Notes: generated by a model not told the origin, from the letters alone. DNA of 64,000 nucleotides from Corynespora cassiicola (GCA_022059125.1 JAEUWY010000008.1:310001-374000), one strand, 5' to 3'. Counted from the first letter of the stretch, positions 34,201 to 44,851 are shown. Made by a program: numbers and translations.

Positions 34201-34421
34201 CCAAGTTCACGCCCGGACACAACGTCAAGGGCACGCGCGTCAAGGTGCTGTCGCGCGCGTACCATGCCATCGCCACCGAGCTGAAGCTCACCAACAAGAC
34301 GGAGTTTAGGGAGAAGTTGGGTGCAGTGGATGATCCGAGCTATATTTGCTATCCGCCGCATGGGCTTGGGCCGATGGCGGTCAAGGCGATTCTGAATTTC
34401 TTTGAGAGTGAGGAGGAGTAG
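31260..34421 (+). CDS. erdS: AspRS-DUF2156 fusion, ErdS-like ergosteryl aspartate synthase
   Basis: A single exon encodes 1053 residues. Residues 1-220 are a low-complexity, then highly charged, N-terminal extension. About 230-340 is an OB-fold anticodon-binding domain. About 380-710 is a class IIb aspartyl-tRNA synthetase core with motif 2 (FRAENSNTYRHLTEY, near 465) and motif 3 (GGGGIGLERILM, near 667). Past the usual AspRS end, about 735-1050 forms a second domain matching DUF2156, the aminoacyl-tRNA transferase fold of bacterial MprF/LPG synthases. In fungi this AspRS-DUF2156 fusion has been characterised as ErdS: the synthetase charges tRNA-Asp, and the appended domain moves Asp to the 3-OH of ergosterol. 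The call rests on that architecture. Whether this copy also serves cytosolic translation cannot be told from the window. Confidence 0.9.
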   Translation: MSLKKALGKLKTGSRSNPASDDESGVTSPKPNGVQAAHSPRASGLFGHRASGEVKRSSGTFDRNKEILSPADSQSSLEHSQHSQKTDTGRGSGIFHRRTGESPNRSGTFGSKSSVGRQRGGSMSTHSPIRAVKEKLHIGDNSSSDTDVPLNRDGEPMSRNQLRKHEKQAQQEERKKENMEREREIERRKRELEEQAEKELTPEQRAKYGNIAPNSYAGEWKHEPRLSIMDFNLNDVGKEVVFRARLHHIRKMSSKFVFFVFRQQLATIQGVLVEHGDISKYMLYWAEHLEAESVVLVKGVLQEPRSKQGEVTGATIHNVEISVHDLHVEAPVTESLPFNVYEAEVTQAEVDEELAKNEQKEGHRIKISDRTRLNNRVIDLRTTTSQGIFRIQSGICNLFRQHLDTEGFIEIHTPKLQGGATESGASVFKVEYFGRGAFLAQSPQLAKQMCIAADFGKVYEIGAVFRAENSNTYRHLTEYTGLDLEMAIDEHYHEVLRTLDRTFKAIFKGIYDRYRPEIEVVKRQFPHEDLVWLDETPIIPFAEGIRMLNESGWRDEDGNPLDENEDMGTRDEVQLGKVIKQKLGTDYYVLDKFPVNARPFYAMPDPNNPNVTNSFDIFLRGQEILSGGQRIHDADMLLDKMRRLNIDPMTMEEYIQGFQWGAPPHGGGGIGLERILMLLLNLGNIRHASLFPRDPKSLPAKPVIKQLRHPEASTMHPPWEGQDRAAAGLDWQPVEKLIANYGDATNTSWLEPRTEIWRDENTGAAVGFVPVDGYAITVGDPLCHVSQYLKTMTAYLKYIRKERNLKPLWLLVGSDAEEVLATKFNWRTFSVVGEQRVDPAHNPALNDSDIQRKIRHAEKEGVKIADYLIGSPPGEEMKKKVDARVQDWLANRKGRQVHLTNIRPWQDQEHRQYHIATTPDGQIAAFVAMAQLSPDHGWQVKYSLDFPGAPSGAIEYIVTHALKVVAQTGATTVTFGGGASSKFTPGHNVKGTRVKVLSRAYHAIATELKLTNKTEFREKLGAVDDPSYICYPPHGLGPMAVKAILNFFESEEE

Positions 34422-35196
34422 ATGCAGTCTTGGGACAAGAGAGTAGGGATGATGATTGGGAGGAGCGCGGCGCGGCATGGCAATGTTATGACTTGGCATG
34501 ATACCAGTGGGTCGTGGCGTGGGCGTTTTTTTTTTCTGGGAGTCGTGTTTCTTATCATAATGTATGTGGGGATTGCAGAAGTTGGGAACTTTTCTCTCTC
34601 TCTGCTTTGTTTCTATAAGAAGGGAGAGAGAGGTGCGGAGATGAGAGTTTGGATGGATATGGTTATTGATGATGGTTGTTAGATTACCCTACACTAAGAC
34701 TTGCTTCTTTCTTTTTTTTATGCTGAATTTAATGGTTTGTGGATGAGTTTTGTGTGCTTTTGAAGGGTTTGATGGTGTTTTGGCGGGAGATGGGGGTTGT
34801 AGATGAATTGAGATGGGATGTGATGAATGCGAAAACGGCTGGGCTTGCTTGTGTCTGCATTCTGAGCGAGGAAAGTAGCTGGGCTTGCACTTGGTATTCG
34901 CTAGAATCTCACAAAGACGTGCTTTAATTCTGTTGTTGCTTGTGGAGAGATGATAACCCCTGGCTAGTTCAATGGGAGGCTAGCCGCCAAGCCGCCAAGG
35001 CATTCAGGGTGGCATCAGACGACTTTCGCCTCGCCAGCAGGACATCTATCCTCTCACCTGATCGACCCAACGGACGCCATCTTGGTGTTACTGGACGTTC
35101 CTCCGCTTCGAAACAATACGGCAATGCTTTAGTAGTCCCTCTTTATAATTGATTCTTCAAACTCTGTACAATCGACCGTTTCCCGATACCGAGGGC
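34422..35196. other. intergenic
   Basis: A 775-bp gap between the ErdS-like gene and the HET gene, T/G-rich on its left side. It holds no recognisable gene and marks the transition from housekeeping to accessory DNA. Confidence 0.5.
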
Positions 35197-37578
35197 ATGC
35201 CTACCTGGGGAGGCAAGCTCTGCGCCATCTGCCGTGAATACAATTGGAGCATTCCTTCGAAAGGCGAGAAGTCTTCAAAAAATGTCTCAACAGAGGGTTT
35301 CAAGCCCGAGCCTGCCTGGCTGGCACAAACCTTGCCATCCGGCTCATTGTACCAGCTGCTTTCGCGGAGCGAATGCTCAATCTGTATGATGGTCCTTCAC
35401 CTCCTCAGCCCACTCCCTGTCAACTCTTTGGTATCCCGGGAACTCAACCAGCCACTACCAACATTGCTGGATGTCGAATATTCGATAACGTTCAGCAACA
35501 CGTTCGGTAAACTCATTGTGCGACGGAGACAACCAAACAGTACCCTGTGGCAAATCGCAGGGTTCATCAATCGGATCAGCTACATGCGAATGACTTTATC
35601 GCCAGTCTCTTGGTTGCTTAGCACCCGCTATTTCTATAGTACGACAGAGATTGACTACGACCTGGTACGAGGTTGGCTGGGCAAATGTGACAAGGACCAT
35701 GAGCGCTGCCATGCCAACCGTTTCCGAGAACCGCAAAAATCTAAAATCCGACTCATTGATGTGGTAGATAACTGCATTGTGGAAGGGTCACTTGATCAGA
35801 CTTACCTCGCCCTCAGTTATGTCTGGGGTAGCGCAAAGACAATCCAGACCACCAAAACCAACATCGGCGCACTCGAAAAGCAGAATTCTCTGATCATGCA
35901 TGCTGATAGTCTTCCCCGTACTATTCGAGATGCCATGACATTTGTCAAGCGGCTTGGCCAACGGTACTTGTGGGTTGATTCTTTGTGTATCGTGCAAGAC
36001 GATGGAGTCGAAAAGCATAGCCAGATTGCAATGATGCATGAAATCTATTCAGCAGCATATGTAACGATTGTACAGCATAGCGGTCGCGACGCAAATGCTG
36101 GCCTTGCTGGTGTACAAAAGAAATCCCGGAGTCGCGTTTCCTTAACAATCAATACTAATCGATCCGTTATAATGTCTCGCGCACACTCGCGTCCGATAAA
36201 CCCCCTGGAGCTTCATTCTGTACCCGTCTCGGTACACAGCACCCGTGGCTGGACATACCAAGAGGTCCTCCTCTCGACGCGGTGTTTGCAATTTTTAGAC
36301 AAAGGTCTTTTCTTTTCTTGCATGCAAGGATCCGCGAATGATCGTGTGTTAGGAAGATTGACAGAATTAGACAAAAAAGCTTGGTCTATCAAACCAAGTC
36401 TCGCCGATAGCGTAGATTCGGCGGGGCTTATAAATCCACTGAGACTGGTGGACCAATTCGATGAGCCTGAATTAATTGGCAGCTCACTAAAGATGCTAAC
36501 TCGAGTCGGAGATAAAGATTGGGTCGAAAAGTTCGACATTTATGCTGTTATCGTGTCGGAATACACAGCTCGTCAGCTCTCCTTCGACTCGGACATCTTA
36601 TTCGCCTTCCAGGGCCTCGGCGGTGCAATCAACAGGATCAATAGCACTAATTTCCATTTTGGCATACCATCAAACGTATTTGATATCGCCCTCTTGTGGA
36701 TCAACCTTGGTCCAAGCGAAAAACGAGGGGGCGAAGCCGATCCTCGCATCCCCACTTGGACCTGGGCAGGATGGACTGGGCAATCGACATACAACTGGTC
36801 TCCCTTGGCACAATGGTGTCCAAAACCACCTATATGGAACACCTATATTACGGAATTCCATCTCACCGAGGACGGCCAGTCGAGTCAGATAGCTGAATAT
36901 CGATCTCAGTCGAGCAAGTATTCATCTCGGCCGAAGAAGAAATCCGGCTCGTCTAGCTCAGAATATTTCCAGGCTCATCGTGGGAAGTTGGAGGACCAAT
37001 CAGACCAACCAGACCATCCTGAAGCGCACACATGGCCTCACGGATGCCTTCATTTCTGGGGGGAAGAGTCTTCCGTCAGTCAGCTATTCGTCAGGAGGTT
37101 AGATTTTGAAAAACATCATGCATTGAATTTGCTTTTCAAGGGCAACTCAGGCAGTCCATGCGGTCTTGTGTTTCTCAACTCGGCAGTTGAATTCTCTGAG
37201 GACCATTCTTTTCCACGTCATCAGAACTACGCATTGATTCTGGTATCCGAATCCTTGGGCTGCATCAAAGGTCATAGTTTCGGGTCAATCATACCCTCTC
37301 CCCAAAAAGAGCTGAGCCAGGACCAAATCATGGATAATTATCATCTAAAAGAGAAGTCACAACGTCCCAATTTACGCACATATGTATACTCTTTCGATGG
37401 AGCATTGGGAGACACGAGGGAGCTCGCATTACCAAAGATGTTTCAGAGTGGTTGGGTGTTCAATGCTCTTCTGGTCAGGTATTCTGGGCTCTTTGCTGAG
37501 AGAATAGGGTTCGTCCAGATGGATATGCACAGTTGGCTGGAATTGGATCGGGAGAAAAAATACATTTGTTTGATATAG
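35197..37578 (+). CDS. HET-domain protein
   Basis: A heterokaryon-incompatibility (HET) domain protein of 793 residues in one exon, starting at ATG 35197. The N-terminus has a CAIC pair and a later CSIC pair, common in this class. The HET domain spans about residues 205-360 and shows its three blocks: YLALSYVWG, then LPRTIRDAMTFVKRLGQRYLWVDSLCIVQDD, then the MHEIYSAAYVTIV block. A second conserved block, STRGWTYQEVLLSTRCLQF, follows near 350. The rest is unassigned. HET proteins mediate non-self recognition and cell death on fusion with unlike strains, but most copies are uncharacterised. The gene opens the accessory block beside the isocyanide cluster; functional linkage is not shown. Confidence 0.92.
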   Translation: MPTWGGKLCAICREYNWSIPSKGEKSSKNVSTEGFKPEPAWLAQTLPSGSLYQLLSRSECSICMMVLHLLSPLPVNSLVSRELNQPLPTLLDVEYSITFSNTFGKLIVRRRQPNSTLWQIAGFINRISYMRMTLSPVSWLLSTRYFYSTTEIDYDLVRGWLGKCDKDHERCHANRFREPQKSKIRLIDVVDNCIVEGSLDQTYLALSYVWGSAKTIQTTKTNIGALEKQNSLIMHADSLPRTIRDAMTFVKRLGQRYLWVDSLCIVQDDGVEKHSQIAMMHEIYSAAYVTIVQHSGRDANAGLAGVQKKSRSRVSLTINTNRSVIMSRAHSRPINPLELHSVPVSVHSTRGWTYQEVLLSTRCLQFLDKGLFFSCMQGSANDRVLGRLTELDKKAWSIKPSLADSVDSAGLINPLRLVDQFDEPELIGSSLKMLTRVGDKDWVEKFDIYAVIVSEYTARQLSFDSDILFAFQGLGGAINRINSTNFHFGIPSNVFDIALLWINLGPSEKRGGEADPRIPTWTWAGWTGQSTYNWSPLAQWCPKPPIWNTYITEFHLTEDGQSSQIAEYRSQSSKYSSRPKKKSGSSSSEYFQAHRGKLEDQSDQPDHPEAHTWPHGCLHFWGEESSVSQLFVRRLDFEKHHALNLLFKGNSGSPCGLVFLNSAVEFSEDHSFPRHQNYALILVSESLGCIKGHSFGSIIPSPQKELSQDQIMDNYHLKEKSQRPNLRTYVYSFDGALGDTRELALPKMFQSGWVFNALLVRYSGLFAERIGFVQMDMHSWLELDREKKYICLI

Positions 37579-38445
37579 GATTTGCTACTGCGGACGATAT
37601 TCTTCAGTCAGATCAATGATTGCTATACTGCAGAGCGATCCCAGCGGTATCTACTCGGTATGGACAACACAAAGCTGTTTCCTGTGAGTACATTACTCAC
37701 TGGAATGACTGTCCTCGGAGTTAACTCGCTTCTCCTGCTAGGTAACGGGAGCCAGTCATTAGTCTGTGGGTTCATCGAGAAACCTCTACCCGCCTCAAAC
37801 TTCGTCATCCCCACAAGATAGCAGCTCAATACAAATAGTGTCACCAACCAATCCGCATCTACATGTTTATACCCGTACTACCACAGCCACCATACCACAT
37901 CCTGCCTAGCGCCCGTCTCCACCACACGCGGAACCTGAAATCGGGACTTGCTCAAGACAAAACTCCCACGCCGAGCCCTTTCACCCAGGTCCTGCCCTCG
38001 TGACGCACATTCGGAAGCGAACAAGCCACATCCGCATCCTGGGGCGCTTTGCGGGGGAAACTCGGGGTCTCAGTCAACGCGGGGTCCTGGAGCCCAGCTC
38101 TCGGACTTTGATTTCGGCTCGCGACACTGCAATAGGGCCGCGCTGATTGGCTCGCATCCACGTTGCAGGCTGCGCGGGCTTGACGTCGTAGGCCTGCGAT
38201 TGTCGGGTAGCTGTCCACCAACACGGGCAAGCAGCTTCGCCGGCGGCTTGGGAAGGAAGCTAGACCGCGGGAGCGTTAGACGAGGCGGGACACTGTTGGT
38301 GATATAAGAGTGCGTCTAGGACGCGGGGAAGAGGTGTGGAAGCAGCTGACGTTCTCTTCGGCGGCTCTCAATAATCTCCTTCTCCCATATTTCTTCTTTT
38401 CTTTTTCTGCAAGGGACAAAACGCCCGGAACAAAACACACCAGTC
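37579..38445. other. intergenic, P450 promoter side
   Basis: An 867-bp gap between two same-strand genes. It becomes pyrimidine-rich from about 38370 to 38420, just before the P450 start. No gene seen. Confidence 0.5.
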
Positions 38446-40061
38446 ATGTTCCTCGCAGAGGTGCTGTCGCCCTGGGCGATCCTCCTGCTCCCCGTCCTCT
38501 ACTATGTCCTCCCGTACATTAAAAACTGGTCCATCCGCGATATTCCCGCCCCGTTCCCCGCAGCCTGGACCAATCTCTGGCTCATGTGGCAGTGCCGAAA
38601 GGGCACACGCTATCTCGCAGTCCACGAAGCGCACAAAAAGTACGGCACTCTGGTTCGGATCCAGCCGCACCACGTTTCAATTGCAGACGCGGATGCGATC
38701 CCGCACATTTATGGCCATGGAAATGGATTTTTGAAGAGGTATGTGGTTGGCCACGTGATCTGTAATGAAGGCCGGACTGACAAGAATCCAACAGCGAGTA
38801 CTACGATGCTTTCGTCTCGATCCGTCGTGGACTTTTCAACACACGGGATCGCGCGGAACACACGCGCAAGCGAAAGACTGTGTCACATACCTTTTCCGCC
38901 AAATCCGTCGGCCAGTTTGAGCAGTATATGCATCACAACCTGGAAGAGCTGCAGACGCAATGGGACAAGTTTGCCAAGAATTCAAAGGGCGACTACTACC
39001 AGATGGATGCCCTGAACTGGTTCAACTACCTTGCTTTCGATGTCATTGGTGATTTAGCTTTTGGTGCGCCCTTTGGTATGCTCAAGGAGGGAAGGGACTT
39101 TGCAGAAGTCAGGGCTACCCCTGACAGCGAGCCGACATATGCGCCCGCCATCGAGGTGTTGAACAGGAGGGGTGAAGTTTCGGGGTCAGTATAGAACGAA
39201 TTTCTCCATCTGCGCATGCTGACGAACAACAGAACCATTGGCATCTTCCCTCAAATCAAGCCTATTGCCAAGTATCTCCCAGACCCCTTCTTCAGCAACG
39301 GAATCAAGGCCGTCGAGAACCTCGCTGGAATTGCCGTCGCCCGTGTGAATGCCCGCCTCCAAAAGCCCGACACCGACCGCGTCGATCTTCTCGCCCGCCT
39401 CATGGAAGGCCGCGACGAAACCGGCAACAAGCTCGGCCGCGAAGAACTCACCGCCGAAGCCCTCACCCAGCTCATCGCCGGCTCAGACACCACCTCCAAC
39501 ACATCCTGCGCCCTCCTGTACCACTGCCTCCGCAACCCACAAGTCGTCAAGAAGCTTCAGGTCGAGCTCGACGCCGCCCTCCCCGACGCAGACGCCGTGC
39601 CCCAATTCGCCGCCGTAAAAGACCTCCCCTACCTCGACGCCGTCATCAAAGAGACGATGCGCATCCACAGCACCTCCTCCCTCGGCCTCCCCCGCATCAT
39701 CCCCCCAGGCCCCGGCATCACCCTAAACGGCCACCACTTCCCCCAGGGCACCGTGCTGTCCGTCCCCGCATACACGATCCACCACTCCAAGCAGATTTGG
39801 GGGCCCGACGCCGACGAGTTCCGCCCCGAGCGATGGGAGAAGGTCACGGAGCAGCAGAAGGCGGCCTTTATTCCTTTTAGCTATGGGCCCCGCGCTTGCG
39901 TGGGGAGGAATGTGGCTGAGATGGAGCTCGCGCTCATTGTGAGTACCGTATTTAGGCGGTATGAGTTTGAACTTAGGCAGGGGGAGATGGAGACGAGGGA
40001 GGGGTTTTTGAGGAAGCCGCTTGGGTTGGAGGTTGGGATGAGGTTGAGGACGGATGTTTGA
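38446..40061 (+). CDS. cytochrome P450, CYP53 (benzoate 4-monooxygenase) type
   Basis: An ER-bound heme monooxygenase. Exons 38446-38738, 38795-39184 and 39233-40061 (introns 56 and 48 nt) give 503 residues. A membrane anchor occupies about residues 5-25. The oxygen-binding helix reads AGSDTTSNT, the ExxR motif is ETMR, and the heme loop is FSYGPRACVGR with Cys450. Stretches such as YGHGNGFLKSEYYDAF, GLFNTRDRAEHTRKRKTVSHTFS and EVLNRRGEVS are those I associate with CYP53 benzoate para-hydroxylases, which turn benzoate into 4-hydroxybenzoate. It runs convergent to the isocyanide synthase 0.7 kb away. It could therefore be a tailoring enzyme of that cluster, or a resident benzoate detoxification gene. 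The family call is strong; the substrate here is open. Confidence 0.9.
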
Positions 40062-40788
40062 GGGGCTGTATGAGTGGGGAAAAGACTGGTGCACGGTTTC
40101 TTGTTTACGGACTGTATGACATGGCTTCGGCATATCTGAAATTTCTCAAGTAAGAGGCATTTTTATCCAAGAGGATAATTTTTCAAAACTCAATTCAAGG
40201 ATTGTTTGATGAAAGCGCTTGCAACCACCTATGTCAGTCAATGCAATATCTAGAATTGTCCTTATCAAGCGGTCGGGGTTGGAGTCGAGATATATTGATC
40301 CTCATGCATGGATTCATTGATTCTGCATGGGGTTATCGATGCGGGAATCCTTCTATTATCGGATATTGTTCGCTTGCAATAGGATCAATGTTGTAGTACA
40401 AGGCTGCATGCGAATCCTTGGAATCAGTAGTCGTTCCTCGCCAACAGCCTTTTACAACCTTCACCAGGCTAACTATTACAAGCTTGTTTCGATTTTTGTT
40501 TTCCCGTTCTGGAAAAGCTTCTGTTGCATTTAAGGTGGCCCTTCCTATGCTTTCAGCATTCTGGGCGATTTTGTAGGGCTAGCATGCTATATTTTAGTTG
40601 CATCGCATGTTCAACACTTGGCCGTAAGAACAGTCGAGAAATTTACACCAATATGCTGCACAATATAGCTCTGACATGTGCGTTCATGCTTGGCTTATGG
40701 ACAATTGAGAGAACACATGTGTATCGATACGAACGCTACGAGAAGAGAATACAGATACATTGAAAACGTACAACCCCTAATGTCCCTC
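40062..40788. other. AT-rich convergent gap
   Basis: A 727-bp gap between the stops of the P450 and the isocyanide synthase. It is AT-rich and stop-dense in all frames. No gene, repeat or transposon end was recognised. Confidence 0.5.
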
Positions 40789-42741
40789 TCAATCGAAATG
40801 AATACGCCACAGTTCTCGATCTACACCCGCTTCGAATGAACTCCGCGTGTGCAACATCAAAATGTTGTCGCTTATAAGCAAATCGCCTTCTTCCCAAGTG
40901 TGCCAATAACAAACTCGCCTATCGTGCAGCAACGATTCCAGTACTTCGCAGATATTCTGGTCCCCATTCTCAATCTCAACGGTGGTCGGGTCGAATCTCG
41001 TCTTCTCCTGTGGCCATCTCTCGTGATATTTGAGACAAGGTTGGCCGGTTGTAGGATGCTTGGTGACCAGCGGCATTCCGTGAATCTTGGACTGGTCGAA
41101 TGAGGGGGTGCTGACAGACCAAGTCAGAGTCTCCAGGTACTCTAGAGGCAGATGCTCCGGCAAATGTCTGAAAACTAGCTTCGAGCTTGCAAACAGCGTG
41201 AAGCCAGTGTTCTTCGGGCTCGGTGTGACCGCAGTGAAGAGCTGGAATCTGGGCGGGTTCGGAACGAGGTACTGGTTTCCGTCCTCCCGCACATGCTTTT
41301 CGGTCTTGAACATGCCGTCAAAGTGAAACGGCATCCATTCTTGGCTCAGCACATTATTCAAGCCCTGGCCCTGCGATCCGCAGTCCTTGACCTCCAGCAC
41401 GAGCCCAAATTTCCAAGGCGTCGGCTCACCCAGCTCGTATGACTTGGCGACAAACCTCTCCCGATCTTTGGTTCGCGAGAAACCGCGAAGTATGACGGGC
41501 GAGTTGTGCTCCGATAGCGCTCGAACTCTTGACGCGTCAATGTCGTCGATTGACAACGACTTCGGTCCATTTGTGGGTCGTACCAGGACACCGCACGGGT
41601 ACAGAGGTTCGAAAATTACTTGACCTGCGCCCCATTCGTACACGTCTGACCGCTCGCGAAAGTAGGATGGCCTGCCGTTTTCATAGACTAGCTCCATGTC
41701 GTCCATTTGCTCAAACATGCGACGGTGCCCCGCTACAATGGTGCCGTCTAGTTTGAAGGCGACAGTGCTGTGCCATGGCGTTACGGTACTCGATACAGGA
41801 AGCACGTTGACAGAAATCTTGTCCTCGCCGGTGGAAGGGTGGATGGAAAGGCGGACATGGTCCGGGAAGTTCTCGCGCACTGCGCGGGCAAAGGCCTCGC
41901 CGCGACGGAGCATGCTCTTCGCAATCTTCTCCACGCCCTTTTTGAACTTGCTCTTTGACCTGGTCTCACCGATTGGGTACAGAGATGCGAGGTCCAGCTC
42001 TAGGAATTTGAGATATCCGCAATAAGTCAGGCGCTTGTTCTCGTCATTCTTGACATAGGACTCGTTCTTGATTTCGTCCCACCCGTGACTTCCGTAGCGC
42101 TTCATCATAGCGAGCCGTATCGAAGAGGCCGTGGCTGCGTAAGACATGTCATCCAATTCCTCTTGGAGATACTCGATGGCAAGCAGGTCCTTGAGGCGTG
42201 CAAACTCAATGTGGTGATAGTTGTGGTTCTTGGTGAGCGCGCGAAGTTCCTGGCCGTAGTTCCAAACTGTTGCGTCAGGAACACCAAGCAAGTCTAGTCC
42301 CATTAACCAAGCGCTCATCTTACTTTAGAAATATTGAGACTTACCATTGTACACCAGACCGTCCGAGACAATGACAAGTCTGGCCCCTGGAGGGTAGATT
42401 TGTTCAATGGCAGCACACATGCCGTTCAGATGCGCCAAAGCCACATCCTCAGCCTTGTCCGGGGTTCTCCCCAGGACTTTGACTTCATTGTTCGGGCTCT
42501 TAAAGGGAAAAGCCGGCAGAACCATGCGCACTGGTTGGCTCAGCTTCACGGCACGATAAATCATGCCGAGAAACGTGAGTGCGCCCTCATCGCTGCGATC
42601 CAGGACATCCCGAGGCGGGGGACATCTGTACTTGAAAATGATGTCCAGAATACGCTTCGAGGTCACGACGGTGTCGGAATTCATGGTGTTGGGAAGGTTG
42701 CCTTCCAGGCTCTGGGGAGCAGTTTCAAAAAGCAAAGGCAT
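40789..42741 (-). CDS. isocyanide synthase-dioxygenase fusion
   Basis: Predicted to build an isonitrile on an amino acid and then oxidise the product. Exons 42741-42345 and 42293-40789, with a 51-nt intron, give 633 residues. The first half (about residues 30-330) matches the DIT1/PvcA isocyanide synthase family: an ILDIIFKYR start, PAFPFKSPN near residue 78, a GARLVIVSDGLVYND strand, and a helical region containing GYLKFLELD. In PvcA and IsnA this domain converts tyrosine or tryptophan plus ribulose-5-phosphate to an isonitrile. The second half (about 340-633) is a TauD/PvcB-like Fe(II)/2-oxoglutarate dioxygenase with His456-x-Asp458, distal His614 and a basic Arg625/Arg629 pair. Such two-domain fusions are known from fungal xanthocillin-type pathways. 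The amino-acid substrate cannot be read from sequence. It is divergent from an MFS transporter. Confidence 0.93.
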
Positions 42742-43476
42742 GCTGCAAGGATGCCCTCACAATATAGTGCAGATAAACGAGAGTAAACCAAGGGAATATC
42801 GGTAATGCAAGAGCAATGCAATGTACCCAGCGTACCAGCGCCCCGGATAGCCTTCTACAAATACCCGTCTGGAGGTTGCAAACCTCTTCCTCGGCCATGC
42901 ACCCTCTATCCAGACGTGACCCCCGCCTGACCAACTTGTCAACGGTCCGTGTGATTGATAATCTAACGCAATGCAATGGAGACATCCGACTTGCCCCAAC
43001 CGTCAAAACGACGATACAAAACATGGAATCATATCGCACGCCACGCATGCTTGGCGCTCGCAGGGTCAAGCTTTGGAATGCCTTCCTGATCCATCCAAAT
43101 GGCCGTTGGCAAGGATCCACAATTTGCGCCTGATCCATCCCGCCAAAGCCCTTGCCGATCATCCGGCCTGTCTGGACGGATATGCACCATGAAAAGAGTC
43201 AAGTCTAAATGACGGACATATTCCGCCGTGCTTAGATAGATGCTCATCGCTCATCTTCGAGACCGCTGCAAAAAAATCCCTCGAAAATTTTTTGCCCTGT
43301 CGACGAATACTCTGTGGGTCTGAGAGATTTCAGGTGGTGCGAGGGCGTGATCTTTGTACTTGCGATCCAAGTGAAAAGAAGGGCGCACTAGATTTGTCTA
43401 TTGTTCATTTACGTTCCTCTGGGGTTTCCCGCAAAAGATTATCCGAGGGTTTGAAGGATTCGCACGGCAAGTGATC
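42742..43476. promoter_or_regulatory. divergent isocyanide synthase/MFS promoter
   Basis: A 735-bp intergenic region probably co-regulating the synthase and its transporter. It contains a 12-nt direct repeat CCTGATCCATCC at 43085-43096 and 43129-43140. It also contains a short inverted repeat GAGGTT-GCA-AACCTC at 42872-42886 and a CGG-N-CCG element near 42943 of the kind bound by Zn2Cys6 factors. No pathway-specific regulator is encoded nearby, and no exact copy of the Mac1-type TTTGCTC copper element was seen. Confidence 0.5.
43085..43140 (+). repeat. 12-nt direct repeat in cluster promoter
   Basis: CCTGATCCATCC occurs at 43085-43096 and again at 43129-43140, 44 nt apart, in the bidirectional promoter. 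A candidate regulator-binding site; chance cannot be excluded. Confidence 0.45.
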
Positions 43477-44851
43477 ATGGCAGAGGGGAAAAGGGCAGCA
43501 TCGAGCGATGGCTCCGAAAAATTTCCACTATCAAAGAGAATGGCCTCGAAGGTAGTCCCTTGGGTACAAGTGGTTGCGGGGTTCTTCCTCATGTTCAATT
43601 CTTGGTAAGTCTGTTTCAAGAACGAACACGGGCGCGGGTATTGATCGGAAAAGGGGCCTCATTAACGCATTTGGAGTCTTCCAAGAGTACTACACGTCAT
43701 TCGACCCCCCTCTCTCGACACCCTCTTCGATTTCATGGATTGGATCTCTGCAGACTTTCCTCCTCCTGATATGCGGTTCGGTCACTGGATCTTTCGTCGA
43801 CCGAGGCCATGCGCGACTCCTGGCCTTCGCAGGCTGCGCTCTGCTCACCCTGGGCCTACTGTTCACGTCATTCAGCGGCGAATTCACCAATGACAACCGC
43901 CCGGTATACTACCAAGTTCTCTTATCGCAAGGCATCCTCTCCGGGCTCGGCATGAGCCTCCTCCTAGTACCCTCGACAGCAATTGTGCCGACGTACTTTA
44001 CGCATAACCGCGCTTTTGCCGTCGGACTGGCCAATACGGGTGCCTCGGTCGGCGGCATCATCTACCCCATCCTGGCGCGGCGCCTCATAGCCGCCGTAGG
44101 ATTCAGCTGGTCGATCCGAGCAGTGGCACTCGTCGTTCTCGTCACTACTGGTATCGGCGGACTCCTAGTGATGCAGCGGCCCGAGCTCACAAAGAACCCT
44201 GCTAAACGGACCCTCTACGAATTCAAGTGCCTAAAGGAGCCGGCCTACGCTTTGTTCGTTGGTGGCGTCTTCCTGGTCTTTGCGGGTCTCTACATCCCCT
44301 ACTTTTACATGAGCGCCTGGGTCCGAGACACCGGCTTCCCCATGCATGGCCTGAACCACTACTACCTGCTCAGCATCCTCAATGCAGGAGGTCTAGTCGG
44401 GCGTATCATTCCAAACTTCTTTGCCGACAAGTTCATATCGGGCGCTGTCTTCACGCAAGCGGCCACTGCGATTGCCTGCGGTGCGCTAGCCGCGGGCTGG
44501 ACCTACATCGAGACTTCGTTCGCAGGGCTCATCGTATGGCTCGTAGCGTATGGATTCGTTAGTGGGAGCGTCATCAGCCTCATTCCCGCCAGCGCGGCGA
44601 CCTTGACGCCAGATCTGAGTAGGCTCGGGGGCAGGATAGGCGTGCTCTTCGCCGGCAATGCCATTGCGAGTTTGGTCGGCAATCCGGTTGCTGGAGCCAT
44701 CTTACGTAACACTGCATCGGGGTGGAGGGGACTTGCGAGTTACTGCGCGGCTTTTAATTTGGTAGGCGGGTGCCTGCTGCTGGTGTGCTGGGTGTTGGAT
44801 GTCTGGGGGAAGAAGAAAAGGGCCGAGGGGGAGGTAGGGGTAAAACAATAG
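43477..44851 (+). CDS. MFS transporter, monocarboxylate-porter type
   Basis: A plasma-membrane major facilitator with about 12 membrane segments. Exons 43477-43604 and 43654-44851 (49-nt intron) give 441 residues. Joining restores WGLINAFGVFQEYY, the conserved entry to the MCT-like family of fungal transporters. LPSTAIVPTYF-like and ANTGASVGGIIYPIL segments in the first half, and GGLVGRIIPNFFAD in the second, are also typical. The N-terminal 30 residues are charged and cytosolic. Family members carry monocarboxylates, riboflavin or secondary metabolites. Here its divergent start next to the isocyanide synthase suggests export of the product or uptake of an aromatic acid. Confidence 0.88.

Noticed and set aside
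33699..34499. Minus-strand open frame opposite the DUF2156 domain
   Set aside because: Leu/Val/Arg-rich shadow produced by third-position GC bias of the sense gene.
42742..43476. Copper-responsive Mac1-type element in the synthase promoter
   Set aside because: Only a near match (TTTGCGCC near 43123) is present, and no exact TTTGCTC core was seen on either strand.
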